Source: Acetobacter musti
Lineage (GTDB): Bacteria > Pseudomonadota > Alphaproteobacteria > Acetobacterales > Acetobacteraceae
Length of the DNA stretch: 58,230 nt
Assembly (NCBI RefSeq): GCF_011516835.1
Contig: NZ_WOTB01000024.1
Location: forward strand, 1 to 58,230
Direction: 5' to 3'
In this document: positions 36,003 through 45,677 of the stretch, piece by piece
Layout: the number at the start of each line of letters is the position of its first letter
Numbering within the stretch: position 1 is the stretch's first letter
The notes under the pieces: model-generated
Told to the model about the DNA's origin: nothing
The model's database searches: none
What the model saw: the letters and a program-made list of their open reading frames with translations, nothing else
Made by a program: the position numbers and the translations under genes

Positions 36003-37193
36003 TCACTGATCATCGCCATCATTATTCTGGCCGTCATCAGCCGGACGGACGCCGATCGGCACCTGCAGCACGATAGTCGCCGTCTTCCGGCGCACCGTCA
36101 GCGGCAGCACGGTTCCCGGTTTCGCCGCCGCGACGGCCCGGATCAGGGTGCGCGCGTTCTCCACCCGCTCGCTCCCGACTGTCGTGACGAAGTCTCCCTT
36201 CCGGACGCCGCCCTTCTGCGCAGGGCCGCCCTTATCGAGATCAACCACTCTTGAACCGTCCTGGCCGTCTTCGTCCTCAAGCGTGACACCCAGCCAGCCC
36301 CGGTCGATATGTCCCTGGGTGCGAAGGGCCTCGACCACAGGAATCACAATTTCCGACGGAATGGAGAACCCGATCCCCACCGATCCGCCCGTGGGCGAGA
36401 CGATGGCCGTGTTGATGGCGATGACCTCGCCGCTCATGCTGAATGTCGGACCGCCCGAATTGCCCGGATTGATCGGGGCGTCGAGCTGCAGGAAATCGTC
36501 GAACGGGCTGGCGCCGATATCGCGTCCGCGCGCGGAGACGATGCCGGCCGTGACCGACGAGCCCAGGCCGAACGGATTACCCGCCGCCATGATCCAGTCC
36601 CCCACCTGAACACGGCGGCTGTCGCCCCAGCGTACGAATGGCAGCGGTGTCAGACTTTCCACCTTGATCACCGCGATATCGGTGAGATCGTCGCTGCCCA
36701 GCACCCTGGCCGGAAGTTCGTGCCCGTTCGCAAGCGAGACAGTGATGTTGTTGGCGTCACCGACCACATGATTATTCGTCACGATGACGCCGGAGGGATC
36801 GATGATGAACCCCGACCCCGCGCCGAGCAGCTCTTCTCCATGCCGGCGCAGGCGTTCCCGGAATTTGCGTTCGAGCGGCGTGCCTTTGACATCCGGCAGG
36901 ACATGCAGGTGACGGTTCGAGGACGGGTCCATGTCGCGGGTGACGGCGATGTTCACCACGGCCGGCACCACTTTCCGGACCAGCGGCGCGAAGGTGACGG
37001 GCAGCCCGGCGACAAGAGGCAGGCCACCGGACGCCGCGTCTGCGGGACCGGCATCCGTGCCCCCTGCGGCGACTTCAGCGTGGGCCGGCATTATGAGAAG
37101 ACCCGCTGCGGAACCATAGCCGGACAGCGGCGGGGACAGCAGAGCCGTGGCCAGGATCAGTGCCCGGACGCAACGGGGACGACACTGTGACAT
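36003..37193 (-). CDS. DegP/HtrA-type periplasmic serine protease
   Basis: 396 residues with a signal peptide (ALILATALLSPPLSGYGSAA). The S1C protease triad is visible as VTNNHVVG (His), DLTDIAVIKV (Asp) and PGNSGGPTF (Ser). A single PDZ domain follows (GWLGVTLEDEDG, KGGPAQKGGVRKGDFVTTVG). Only one PDZ makes it closer to DegS/HhoA-like forms than to two-PDZ DegP. Role is quality control of envelope proteins. Acidic tail DDGQNNDGDDQ. Monocistronic by position. Confidence 0.9.
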   Translation of the reverse strand: MSQCRPRCVRALILATALLSPPLSGYGSAAGLLIMPAHAEVAAGGTDAGPADAASGGLPLVAGLPVTFAPLVRKVVPAVVNIAVTRDMDPSSNRHLHVLPDVKGTPLERKFRERLRRHGEELLGAGSGFIIDPSGVIVTNNHVVGDANNITVSLANGHELPARVLGSDDLTDIAVIKVESLTPLPFVRWGDSRRVQVGDWIMAAGNPFGLGSSVTAGIVSARGRDIGASPFDDFLQLDAPINPGNSGGPTFSMSGEVIAINTAIVSPTGGSVGIGFSIPSEIVIPVVEALRTQGHIDRGWLGVTLEDEDGQDGSRVVDLDKGGPAQKGGVRKGDFVTTVGSERVENARTLIRAVAAAKPGTVLPLTVRRKTATIVLQVPIGVRPADDGQNNDGDDQ

Positions 37194-37403
37194 CAGCGCG
37201 CAATCCGATGCCGGAGGCGGGAAACATTCAGGGGCATTGGCGGACAGCGGCTCTCATTACGGCTTTATTGTCTGGTCATAACGTCATGGGAGCGCAATGT
37301 CCCGTATTCGGCAGAAAGATATTTTCTGCGCGCCGTGCCCGTGACCGGCGCCCTGCGTCGCCTGCCCTTTGGTTCGCGCCCTGTGCCGTGGACCTCACAG
37401 CCA

Positions 37404-40007
37404 TTACCGCTTTGCCCGACTGCGCGAACCGCCGCCGTTCTCTCCGCGTGGTGGTGGCGGTTCGGCGATCGCGGGGTTTTCCGGCCAGTCATGCCGCAGA
37501 TAACGCCCGCGCATGTCGCGCCGCATATCGGGCCAGCCGCCGGTCCAGAACGCGGCCAGATCCGCCGTCAGCGCCTGCGGCCGTCCCGCCGGAGAGAGAA
37601 GCGCCAGACGCAGCGGCACGCGCCCTCCGGCGAGGCGGGGCGTCTCGGTTGTGCCATAGAAAACCTGCGCGCGGGCGGCGGCCACCGGGACAGGCTCGGT
37701 GTAATCGACCCTGATCCGTCCGCCTTTCAGCTTCAGCTCCGTGGGCAGCTCCCGATCCAGCATGACCAGATCCGCATGGGAAAAGCGCGCCCGCAGGATT
37801 GCCTGGAGATCCAGCTCCTTCAGAGCGGCGAGCGTGGTGAGGCCGGCCAGCCAGGGCGACAGCCACGTCTCCGCCGAGGCGGCCAGCGCTTCATCAGACA
37901 GATCAGGCAGATCGTCGCGTCCCAGAGCCTGTCGCACGAGGGCCACACGGGCCTGGAACTGCCGGGCGGCGTCCGTCCAGGTCAGGGCCGTCTGAAGCGC
38001 GGCGGCGGCCTGCGCCAGGAGAAGCCCCGCCGCGTCCTCGTTTTTCACGGTTTCAGTGCGGTCGCGCAGCACCAGCGCTCCGATCCGCAGGCGACGCCGG
38101 GCCATGACCGCTCCGCTCACCGGGTCCAGGGCGGTTTCGACCTGTTCCGTCGCACGGGCCAGCAATGCGTCCGGCAGGGTGTCCGGGTTCAGCGGCGCGG
38201 CAAGCCTGATTTCCGCGCTCTTGCGAAGGAAAAGCGAAGCGACGGCAAGCAGGCGCTGATCCGCGAGACGATCCGCCCGCCCGATCCGGGCGCTGCCGCC
38301 GCCCGAAAGCCGGAAGCTGCCCGCCTCACCGCGCCCCTGGGCGATGCGGTCAGGGAATCCTGCCGCGATCAGCGCCGCCACGTCTCCGGATGCGGCCAGC
38401 CCCTGAGGAAGACGCAGGCGTCTCCGGAACTGCGCTGACGCCTGACGGATACGGGCCAGAGCGCCGCGATCGGCGTCCGCGTGATCTCCGCCTGCGATCA
38501 GATCGAGCCTGAGACTGATATCGGCGGGCGGAACCGGCGGCGGACCGCCCCGCGCGCCGCCCATGCGGGGACGCAGCGGATCGCGTTCTTCCAGCAGCGC
38601 GGCCAGATCGGCCGCGAGAGCGGCTTCACGTTCATTCCGGGCGGCCAGAAGCATGGCGGCCAGGCGGGGATGGGTGCCCAGCGCGGCCATTCGCCGGCCT
38701 GCTTCGGTCGGTCTGCCGTCCGCGCTCAGAGCGCCGAGCAGAGTCAGAAGATCCCGCGCAGCGGCAAGTCCGCCCGCGGGCGGTGCGTCCGCGAAACGCA
38801 ACGCTGTTTCCTCACCGCCCATGGCGTCGCGCCAGAGGCTGGTGGACAGGACGAAACCGGAGAGGTCGGCATCGAAGATTTCCGGGCGGTCATGCGGCGC
38901 GAGACCGCGTCCCGTCGCTTCCGTCCACAGGCGGATACCCAGACCCGGCGCCTCGCGGCCCGCGCGGCCGGAACGCTGTGTGGCGGCGGCTCGGGAGATC
39001 CGCATCGTTTCAAGCCGCGCCAGACCGGCGCCGGGATCGAAACGGGGCGCACGCCGGAAACCGCCGTCAATAACGGTCCGGACACCCGGAACGGTGAGCG
39101 AGGTTTCGGCAATCGAAGTGGAGAGAATGACACGTCGACGTCCGCCCGCTTCAGGCGTCAGCACACGGGCCTGTTCGCCGGGCGGCAGTTCTCCGTGCAG
39201 GGGCAGGACGAGAGCAGGCACGCCGTCCAGAAGCTGAGCCGTGCGACGAATTTCGCCCGTGCCCGGCAGAAAGACGAGAATGTCGCCTTCAGTCTCCGCC
39301 AGCGCGTCCCTGATCGCCAGCGAGGCGGCCTGCGGAAGATCGCGCGCCGAGGTCAGATCGCGTTTTGCATGCCGCACCGTGACCGGGAACTGCCGTCCCG
39401 GACTCTCCACGACGGGAGCCTGCATGAGATCGCACAACGTTTTCGTGTCGGCTGTGGCGGACATGGCCAGCAGGCGCAGATCGGGACGCAGTGCCTGCTG
39501 CAGGTCGAGCGAGAAGGCGAGGGCGAGATCGGCATCCAGCGACCGCTCATGGATTTCATCGAAGATGACACAGGCGACGTCGTCCAGCATCGGGTCCGAC
39601 AGGAGACGGCGCAGAAACAGGCCTTCGGTGACGACTTCGATCCGGGTCGCCTGTGAAACGGCGGATTCCAGGCGGGTCCGGAAACCGACGGTCTGGCCAG
39701 TGGGCTCACCGAGCAGACTGGCCATGCGCTGCGCCGCGGCCCGTGCCGCGAGGCGGCGGGGCTCCAGCATGATGATCCGGCCCGTCTCTCCCCGCCAGCC
39801 GGACTGGAGCAGCATGAGAGGCACCAGTGTTGTCTTGCCGGCACCGGGAGGGGCGACGAGGACCGCGTTCGGCGTCTGATCCAGCGTGGCGGCGAGGGCC
39901 GGGAGACAGTCGCGCACCGGCAGATCGTCGCCCAACGCTGACAGAGAGGGGGCTGACAGAAGGGTTGCCAGCGCGGCGGCGGGGTCGGGAAAGGAACTGC
40001 TGGTCAT
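37404..40007 (-). CDS. hrpB: ATP-dependent helicase HrpB
   Basis: 867 residues. Walker A APPGAGKTTLVP, DExH box FDEIHERSLDADLALAF, SAT-like motif LLAMSATAD and the arginine-finger region QRSGRAGREAPG define a DEAH/RHA helicase. The long C-terminal part with GGRVPLRLALLSPAGRPQAL and the final FWTGGWPDMRRDMRGRYLRH is specific to HrpB. Biological role is poorly known in bacteria. Start ATG at 40007; the frame beyond it passes into repeat A. Confidence 0.93.
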   Translation of the reverse strand: MTSSSFPDPAAALATLLSAPSLSALGDDLPVRDCLPALAATLDQTPNAVLVAPPGAGKTTLVPLMLLQSGWRGETGRIIMLEPRRLAARAAAQRMASLLGEPTGQTVGFRTRLESAVSQATRIEVVTEGLFLRRLLSDPMLDDVACVIFDEIHERSLDADLALAFSLDLQQALRPDLRLLAMSATADTKTLCDLMQAPVVESPGRQFPVTVRHAKRDLTSARDLPQAASLAIRDALAETEGDILVFLPGTGEIRRTAQLLDGVPALVLPLHGELPPGEQARVLTPEAGGRRRVILSTSIAETSLTVPGVRTVIDGGFRRAPRFDPGAGLARLETMRISRAAATQRSGRAGREAPGLGIRLWTEATGRGLAPHDRPEIFDADLSGFVLSTSLWRDAMGGEETALRFADAPPAGGLAAARDLLTLLGALSADGRPTEAGRRMAALGTHPRLAAMLLAARNEREAALAADLAALLEERDPLRPRMGGARGGPPPVPPADISLRLDLIAGGDHADADRGALARIRQASAQFRRRLRLPQGLAASGDVAALIAAGFPDRIAQGRGEAGSFRLSGGGSARIGRADRLADQRLLAVASLFLRKSAEIRLAAPLNPDTLPDALLARATEQVETALDPVSGAVMARRRLRIGALVLRDRTETVKNEDAAGLLLAQAAAALQTALTWTDAARQFQARVALVRQALGRDDLPDLSDEALAASAETWLSPWLAGLTTLAALKELDLQAILRARFSHADLVMLDRELPTELKLKGGRIRVDYTEPVPVAAARAQVFYGTTETPRLAGGRVPLRLALLSPAGRPQALTADLAAFWTGGWPDMRRDMRGRYLRHDWPENPAIAEPPPPRGENGGGSRSRAKR

Positions 40008-40068
40008 GAACGGGGTTATGACGAGGTCGGTATCCTGCGGCAATCGTGGCGCCTTATGAGCGGGCTTT

Positions 40069-40201
40069 TCAGGGCTTTGCCCCGAACCCCACAAAGGGAC
40101 CAGGTCCCTTTGATCCCGGTTTATTAACCCAGGCGGGGTGAAGGGGTCTGTGACCCCTTCCGGGTGCAGGACAGAGCCCTGCTCTGTCTCCTGTTTGCAA
40201 A
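40069..40201 (+). repeat. Family A hairpin repeat, long form
   Basis: Second full-length copy with core (40069-40128), AAGGGGTC/GACCCCTT stem, GCAGGACAGAGCCCTGC stem and TGTTTGCAAAA tail. It lies between the divergent hrpB and dsbD-like genes and creates a false upstream extension of the latter's reading frame. Confidence 0.8.
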
Positions 40202-40301
40202 AGACATAACGCCGGATTTTTCACGGGATCGCGGCCCTGTTTCTCCGGCAGGCCGCCGACGATATAGAAGAGCCGCTCTTTTTCTTCACAGGACCGCCGC
40301 C

Positions 40302-42416
40302 TTGCGCCAGATCGCCGCTTCCTTCCGTCTTCTTTTCGCGCTCGGTGTGCTGCTCCTCGTCGTCTCCGGCACGGGCCGGGCCGCGGAGAGTGATCCGGTC
40401 ACCTCCGTTCGTGATACGGCCACGCTTGTCAGCGACAGCGACACCATCGGGCCGGGAAAGCCGGTCCGGTTCGGGTTGCTGCTGCGTCTCAGGCCGACAT
40501 GGCACACATACTGGCGCAATCCGGGCGATGCCGGCGAGGCGCCGACCCTGGCCGTTACACTGACCGGAGCCGCGACAGGAAAGGCTGACGCGATCGACTG
40601 GCCGGCACCGAAGCGTCTGCCGGACGGGCCACTGATGTCCTACGGCTATACGGGCGACGTGCTGCTTCCGGTCAGCGTGACCCCGGCTGCGGGTGCGGAT
40701 CAGGACGGAAAGCCGGGCGATGTCGCGGTCACGGCACATGCTGAGTGGCTCGTCTGTGCGGCTGTCTGCGTTCCTGAGGAAGGCGACTTCCGTCTCACGC
40801 TTCCGGCCGGCGCGCCCGCACCGTCTTCGCAGGCGCCGCTTTTTGCTCAGGCCGCCGCGGCTCGTCCGATTCCCTCTCCTTTTACCGCCACGATTTCTCC
40901 GGACGGGATGCTCAGTCTGTCAGGAGCCGGACTTTCTCCACAGACCATAAGCGACGCCTGGTTTATCCCGGATACCCCCGGCGTGATCAGCCAGATCGCT
41001 CCGCAGCCGCTGAAAGTGGCTGACGGGCATCTGACTCTCGGGCTGAAACCGCAGGATGGCTTTCATGCCGGCGCGGCGCTCGGAGGGATCGTTGTCCTGC
41101 GTGATGCCGCAGGCCAGGAGAGCGCCCTGTCGGTCGCGGCAAAGCCGGGAGGCGCGTCCGGCGCCATTCCTGCCGCCGGGGCCGCCCCGGTGGCAGGAGG
41201 CATGGTTTCCGCTGGCTGGCCCCGGCTTGCCGTGCTGGCTTTTCTGGGCGGGATGATTCTCAATCTGATGCCCTGCGTTTTCCCCGTGCTGGCTATGAAA
41301 GCGCTCGCGGTCATGCGGCTGGGCTCCGAAGAGGCCCGCGTGAAGAGCGCTCTGGCCTATATGGCGGGCGTGCTCGCGACCTTCGCGGCGCTGGGTGCCG
41401 CCACACTTGCGGTCCGCAATGCGGGGCTTTCCGCCGGATGGGGATTCCAGTTCCAGTCCGAGGGATTTGTCGCCGCCATTTGCTGGCTGCTGTTCGCGGT
41501 CTCGTTCGGGATGCTCGGCATTTTCGAGCTGCCGGTCATCGGTGCGGGTCAGTCACTAATCTCCCGCAGTCACGGCCTGATATCGGATTTCCTGACCGGC
41601 CTGCTCGCGGTTCTGGTGGCCACACCCTGCACAGCGCCCTTCATGGGCGCGGCCATCGCGGGGGCTCTCGCCGCGCCGCCGGTTTTCGCTCTGAGTATTT
41701 TCCTGAGCATGGGGCTGGGTCTTGCGAGCCCGTATCTGCTGCTGGCTGTCATTCCCGGTTTCGGGCGTCTGCTGCCGAAGCCCGGCGCATGGATGGATCT
41801 GTTTCGTCAGACTCTGGCCTTTCCGATTCTCGCGACCTGTGTCTGGCTGGGCTGGGTGCTCTCAAGACAGGGCGGGGGTGATGCCACGCTTATTCTGGGA
41901 ACTGGTCTTCTGGCGCTCGGCTTCAGTGGCTGGCTTGCGGTAACGGCACGCGCCCGGAACACGGAGAGGGCAGCGAGACTGCTTCGTGTGGCTGCTCTTC
42001 TGGCTGCACTGGCACCGCTGGCCCTGCTGCCGCTTCTGCCGGCGTCCGGACCGCCTTCAGACGGCGCGCGGGCTTCCGCTTCCGATACGGAGGTGTTTTC
42101 GGAGCAGCGACTGGCTTCGCTGCGTGCCGCAGGCCAGCCGGTATTCATCGACATGACGGCGGCCTGGTGCATCACCTGTCTGGTCAATGAGCGGGTTACA
42201 CTCGGCAGCACCCGCGTGCGTGACGTATTTACCCGGCATAAGGTCGCTTATCTCAAAGGCGACTGGACCAGCCGGGACAGCACGATCACGGCTTTTCTGA
42301 GGGCGCATGGCCGCGACGGTGTGCCGCTCTATGTGTATTACCCGCCGCATGGCGAGGGACAGGTCCTGCCGCAGATTCTGACACCGGACCTGGTTGCCGG
42401 CGCGGTGGGAGGCTGA
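40302..42416 (+). CDS. ScsB/DsbD-like thiol:disulfide interchange protein
   Basis: 704 residues. Signal peptide, then a periplasmic N-domain with the Cys pair HAEWLVCAAVCVPEEG typical of ScsB-type proteins. The membrane domain carries redox Cys in LNLMPCVFPVLAMKAL and VATPCTAPFMGAA, and the C-terminal thioredoxin domain has AAWCITCLVNERV. Carries electrons from cytoplasmic thioredoxin to periplasmic reductants. Start is TTG at 40302 with AGGA eight bases upstream; the open frame to 40164 is repeat-derived. A MITE follows 65 bp after the stop. Confidence 0.9.
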   Translation: MRQIAASFRLLFALGVLLLVVSGTGRAAESDPVTSVRDTATLVSDSDTIGPGKPVRFGLLLRLRPTWHTYWRNPGDAGEAPTLAVTLTGAATGKADAIDWPAPKRLPDGPLMSYGYTGDVLLPVSVTPAAGADQDGKPGDVAVTAHAEWLVCAAVCVPEEGDFRLTLPAGAPAPSSQAPLFAQAAAARPIPSPFTATISPDGMLSLSGAGLSPQTISDAWFIPDTPGVISQIAPQPLKVADGHLTLGLKPQDGFHAGAALGGIVVLRDAAGQESALSVAAKPGGASGAIPAAGAAPVAGGMVSAGWPRLAVLAFLGGMILNLMPCVFPVLAMKALAVMRLGSEEARVKSALAYMAGVLATFAALGAATLAVRNAGLSAGWGFQFQSEGFVAAICWLLFAVSFGMLGIFELPVIGAGQSLISRSHGLISDFLTGLLAVLVATPCTAPFMGAAIAGALAAPPVFALSIFLSMGLGLASPYLLLAVIPGFGRLLPKPGAWMDLFRQTLAFPILATCVWLGWVLSRQGGGDATLILGTGLLALGFSGWLAVTARARNTERAARLLRVAALLAALAPLALLPLLPASGPPSDGARASASDTEVFSEQRLASLRAAGQPVFIDMTAAWCITCLVNERVTLGSTRVRDVFTRHKVAYLKGDWTSRDSTITAFLRAHGRDGVPLYVYYPPHGEGQVLPQILTPDLVAGAVGG

Positions 42417-42481
42417 ACAGCGCTCTTACCCGGACCTGGAAGCATACCGCGTACGACGTCCCTTTTGTTCGTTTTGTTTAA

Positions 42482-42741
42482 GAGACTGTTTCAAAAGCTT
42501 CACCGGGATAAAGCCTTTCATAACATACGAATAATATTATGTTTTTTTTCCGTTTATCCGCTCATCTCAGCCAGCCTTAAAAAAGCGCGCCACGACAACC
42601 CTTTGATAAAAAACAATAAAAGTTTTTGGGTGCCGTCTTTTTCCCAAAAAGGCGGCGTCTTCTGAAGCTTTTAAAAAGCTTCACCAAAAATTTCTTTGCG
42701 ATTTAAAGAAGATTTCACAAGAAGGCTTTTGAAACAGCCTC
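42482..42741 (+). mobile_element. Family B MITE, complete copy 3, with TAA duplication
   Basis: 260 bp, ends GAGACTGTTTCAAAAG and CTTTTGAAACAGCCTC, flanked by exact TAA duplications (42479-42481 and 42742-42744). The right-hand TAA is the terminal TTAA of an inverted family A repeat, so the element inserted at the end of that repeat. Same orientation as the IS at the right edge. Confidence 0.88.
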
Positions 42742-42800
42742 TAACAAACCGGGATCAAAGGGACCGCGTCCCTTTGCGGGGTTCGGGGCGGACCCCTGAA
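42742..42800 (-). repeat. Family A hairpin repeat, inverted copy
   Basis: Reverse-complement core copy (TTAACAAACC once the insertion is removed, then AAAGGGAC-CGC-GTCCCTTT). It abuts MITE copy 3 and lies just past the mntR stop, with the hairpin available as an mntR terminator. Confidence 0.8.
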
Positions 42801-42823
42801 AAGCCACAGCGCCGTAAATGCCT

Positions 42824-43288
42824 TTAAACCGTGGATTTCTTCGGATCTGCACGAAGCTTCGTCATGAACTCCCGCAACCCGCCCTCAATGGCCACCTGAA
42901 AAAGGGACAGCGTTTCCTCGCCCACGTAATGTTCCACGCCTTCGGCGTCGATCAGAGCGTTCTCGTGGCTGACGCCGAGCGCCAGCAGGAACGCTTCGAC
43001 GACCCGATGCCGCCTGCGGGCCTCATCCGCGACCTTCCGGCCCGCAACTGTCAGAAATACGCCGCGCCAGGGTTTCCGGGTGACCAGGCCGTCCGCGGTT
43101 AGACGGCCGAGCATTTTTGCGACTGTCGGCTGCGACACACCCAGCCGGCCGGCAATATCGACCTGCCGCGCCTCGCTGCCCTCGGCCAGCAGATCCGAGA
43201 TCAGTTCGAGATAATCCTCGACCAGCACGTTCTGGCGGGCCACGCGCGCGGCCCGGAATCCCTCAGACTGGGTCTGCGCATCAGGCAT
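42824..43288 (-). CDS. mntR: Manganese-responsive regulator MntR
   Basis: 154 residues (E. coli MntR is about the same) from ATG 43288, DtxR family. Winged helix EARQVDIAGRLGVSQPTVAK followed by MLGRLTADGLV, and the metal-binding/dimerisation part with RHRVVEAFLLALGVSHENA and DAEGVEHYVGEE. With Mn(II) it represses uptake genes. In-frame GTG 43324 and TTG 43345 are alternative starts. No mntH lies in the window, but a ZntB-like metal transporter gene is 457 bp upstream in the same direction. Confidence 0.9.
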   Translation of the reverse strand: MPDAQTQSEGFRAARVARQNVLVEDYLELISDLLAEGSEARQVDIAGRLGVSQPTVAKMLGRLTADGLVTRKPWRGVFLTVAGRKVADEARRRHRVVEAFLLALGVSHENALIDAEGVEHYVGEETLSLFQVAIEGGLREFMTKLRADPKKSTV

Positions 43289-43345
43289 CACGCCTGCGAT
43301 CCGGACGCTTTTCTTTCCTGACACGTCGTTTTCCCGCTCAGACAA

Positions 43346-43361
43346 TATTCGTCCCCGAATA
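43346..43361. promoter_or_regulatory. Candidate MntR operator
   Basis: Perfect inverted repeat TATTCG-TCCC-CGAATA in the mntR leader, 58 bases before the preferred start. AT-rich dyads in front of mntR genes often serve autoregulation; binding is inferred. Confidence 0.35.
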
Positions 43362-43744
43362 AAGTATGCGGCGCGCTGAATCCAGTGCTCCGGAAAACGA
43401 CAGATCCAGCCACATCGCCACGGGCAGGGCCGCCGGCACAGCCATGAACGGACTCCGAACGGGAATTACGGGGCGACCCGGAATCAGCAGTATGGCCGCC
43501 GGTCAGGTTCTGGCTCGCGGGCAGTCCGTATGGTCGGGAGCCGCATTTGCTGCACAACTGATACTGGCTGGCGATTTTCGGGATTTGTCAGCACTCTTCA
43601 GGCGTGCCGCAAACGTTACAGACAGATCAAGGAACGGCGGCGGATATGGCCACTGGGTCTGCCGTATGACCAGATTTTTCAGTCCGGTCCGGAATGAACC
43701 CGTAAGCCACAAAGACGGGACCTGGAAAACCGGGAGCCGGTGCT
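43362..43744. other. 383-bp stretch without a recognisable gene
   Basis: Lies between the mntR leader and the stop of the ZntB-like gene. Open frames on both strands have no ribosome site and no recognisable family. A short plus-strand frame near 43596-43680 encodes basic residues of unknown origin. I see no repeat here. Confidence 0.5.
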
Positions 43745-44830
43745 TCACAGCATCCGGGTGAATTTCAGTACGAACCAGGTTCCCAGCATGATGAGAAAGC
43801 AGATAATACCGGCATCGACAGTGCCCCACGATCCGCTGGTCAGAAACATGCCTCCGGTATTCATGCCAAAGAACCCTGTAACGAAGGTTGCGGGCAGCAT
43901 GAGAGTGGTACCGGCGGAGACGATATAGAGACGGCGGTTGGTTTCTTCGGCCTGGTTCGACGTCAGTTCGTCCTGAAGGGACCGGGCCCGGTCCTGGAGA
44001 GCAAGAAGATCGTCCAGCGCGCCGTGAATCTGGCGCTGGGAGCGATCCCGGAGATCGTCCTCCGCCCATTCCGGCAGTTCCAGTTCCTCGTCATGGAAAA
44101 TGCGGTTCACGGGGGCGATGACGCGACGCAGTTCGGTGGAGCGACGCCGCACCTGCCCCAGCATGCCACCCATGCGACCGAGATCCGTATCACGATCGAG
44201 GAGGAGAAGGACGTCTTCAGCCCGGTCGAGATGGTCATCGAGACGGGAGAGATCGCGACGTGCGGTGTCGGCGAATTCGAGCAGGGCGCGATCGACGAGA
44301 CAGGCGGGATTTTCCGGTACTTTCTGACGCTGCAGCTCACGGTAAACGACGCCCAGCGCCGGGATCGGATGCCGGCGGGTGGTGATCAGCAGGTCAGGCA
44401 GGAGAGCAAAGCGCCAGATACAAACGTCGCGATCGTCCTCCGAGGCGGCGTCGTCGAAAGCGGGCAGTGCGCCATAAACGAGATCGTCCTCGGATTCGAG
44501 CCGGGCGCCGCGATCGGTGCTGGTGAGCGCCTGTTTTACATCTTCGGGCAGGCAGGGAATGGCCTCGACCTGCGCGCGGGAAACGGTATGAACGATGTCG
44601 AAATGAAGCCAGATCCAGCCGGGACGGTCCGGCGGGATGCCTGCGAGACGATCTGCAACCTCTTCCGGTGTCAGCTTCTCCGGCTTCTCGCCCGGATTGC
44701 ACAGAATGGCCCAGACCAGGCCATCCGCCAGGGCGGCGCCGGCATCCGTCGCGGCGAGCGGGAGAGTCTGAACATCGTGCACCGGATCCCTCCTCAATAT
44801 CTCCGCTGGACGGGAAAACCGACCCGTCAT
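43745..44830 (-). CDS. CorA/ZntB family metal ion transporter
   Basis: 361 residues. A large cytoplasmic N-domain rich in charged helices is followed by two C-terminal membrane helices with the family's GFFGMNTGG (GMN) motif between them. The C-terminal region LQDELTSNQAEETNRRLYIV and short loop after GMN fit ZntB-type transporters rather than classical Mg CorA. Substrate, Zn, Mg or Mn, is unresolved; the nearby mntR makes manganese worth testing. Confidence 0.88.
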   Translation of the reverse strand: MTGRFSRPAEILRRDPVHDVQTLPLAATDAGAALADGLVWAILCNPGEKPEKLTPEEVADRLAGIPPDRPGWIWLHFDIVHTVSRAQVEAIPCLPEDVKQALTSTDRGARLESEDDLVYGALPAFDDAASEDDRDVCIWRFALLPDLLITTRRHPIPALGVVYRELQRQKVPENPACLVDRALLEFADTARRDLSRLDDHLDRAEDVLLLLDRDTDLGRMGGMLGQVRRRSTELRRVIAPVNRIFHDEELELPEWAEDDLRDRSQRQIHGALDDLLALQDRARSLQDELTSNQAEETNRRLYIVSAGTTLMLPATFVTGFFGMNTGGMFLTSGSWGTVDAGIICFLIMLGTWFVLKFTRML

Positions 44831-45214
44831 ACGGAGATGAAGGTATCGGCGGGGTCTGATAACGGACGATGCGACTCTCCGGCAAAGAGACGGCGAGACA
44901 CCAAGGCGTTATCGAGCCGAGATGTCGCACAGGCTTCCGGGGCTGACAATGTGCTGTGACGCAATTGCCTGATTTATAACGTCAGAAAATGCGGGTTCCG
45001 GCTATGCGCTCCCGGAACCGCCAGGTGACCCTGAACACGCAGGAATATCTCCGCACAGGAAAGTGAGACCGGTTTCGGGTGAAGCCGCTGCGAGGGACAA
45101 TATCGCCTGCGGCGTGGCCAGTCACAGAACCGTTTCCGGGAGGCCGCGGGCGGGATCGTTCCGGATGAATATCCCGGCGCAGACGGCCGCAAAGGGGAGA
45201 TGACTGTCAGCTCA
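44831..45214. other. 384-bp stretch upstream of the ZntB-like gene, no gene seen
   Basis: Contains the presumed promoter of the ZntB-like gene and ends at MITE copy 4. A 72-codon minus-strand frame has no ribosome site or recognisable features. Confidence 0.5.
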
Positions 45215-45479
45215 GAGGCTGTTTCAAAAGCCTGCTCACGGAATCTCTGTTCAATTATAAAGAAGTTTCTGGTGAAGCTTTTTTCAGAAAGCTTCAGAAG
45301 GTACCGCCTTTTTGAAAAAAGGCGGTACCCAAAAACTTTTGTTGTTTTTTATCAAAGGCTTATTGCTTAGCAGCCTCTGATGCTGGCTGAAGCGAACAGA
45401 TGGCCGGGATTCAAAAAACCATAACATCATCAGTTTGTTATGAACGGTTTTGTCCCTTTTAAGCTTTTGAAACAGTCCC
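45215..45479 (-). mobile_element. Family B MITE, complete copy 4
   Basis: 265 bp with ends GAGGCTGTTTCAAAAG and GCTTTTGAAACAGTCCC; flanks TCA and TTA (both TNA). The core GGTACCGCC..GGCGGTACC hairpin has compensating changes on both arms. It is the one complete copy placed in front of a gene rather than behind one. Confidence 0.85.
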
Positions 45480-45677
45480 TTACTCTCCCCGGACACCGCA
45501 TGAGGAAGAGTCTTCCGCCGGCGCGTGATTATCGATTTCTTCTCCGGGAAGAAGAAGCAACCCCATCGGGTGCTTTTTCGTTTCAGTAAGCATGCTCAGC
45601 AAAGGAACAGAAAAACCGGGAGATATGCTGTCTCCGCGCACTGTCTGAAGCAGGCCTGCAATCATGAGGAAAAGACA

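Noticed and set aside
43366..43761. 131-codon plus-strand ORF between mntR and the ZntB-like gene
   Set aside because: No ribosome site, no recognised domain, and it overlaps the 3' end of the ZntB-like gene on the other strand.
44974..45192. 72-codon minus-strand ORF upstream of the ZntB-like gene
   Set aside because: No start signal, no family resemblance, and a composition typical of non-coding GC-rich DNA.
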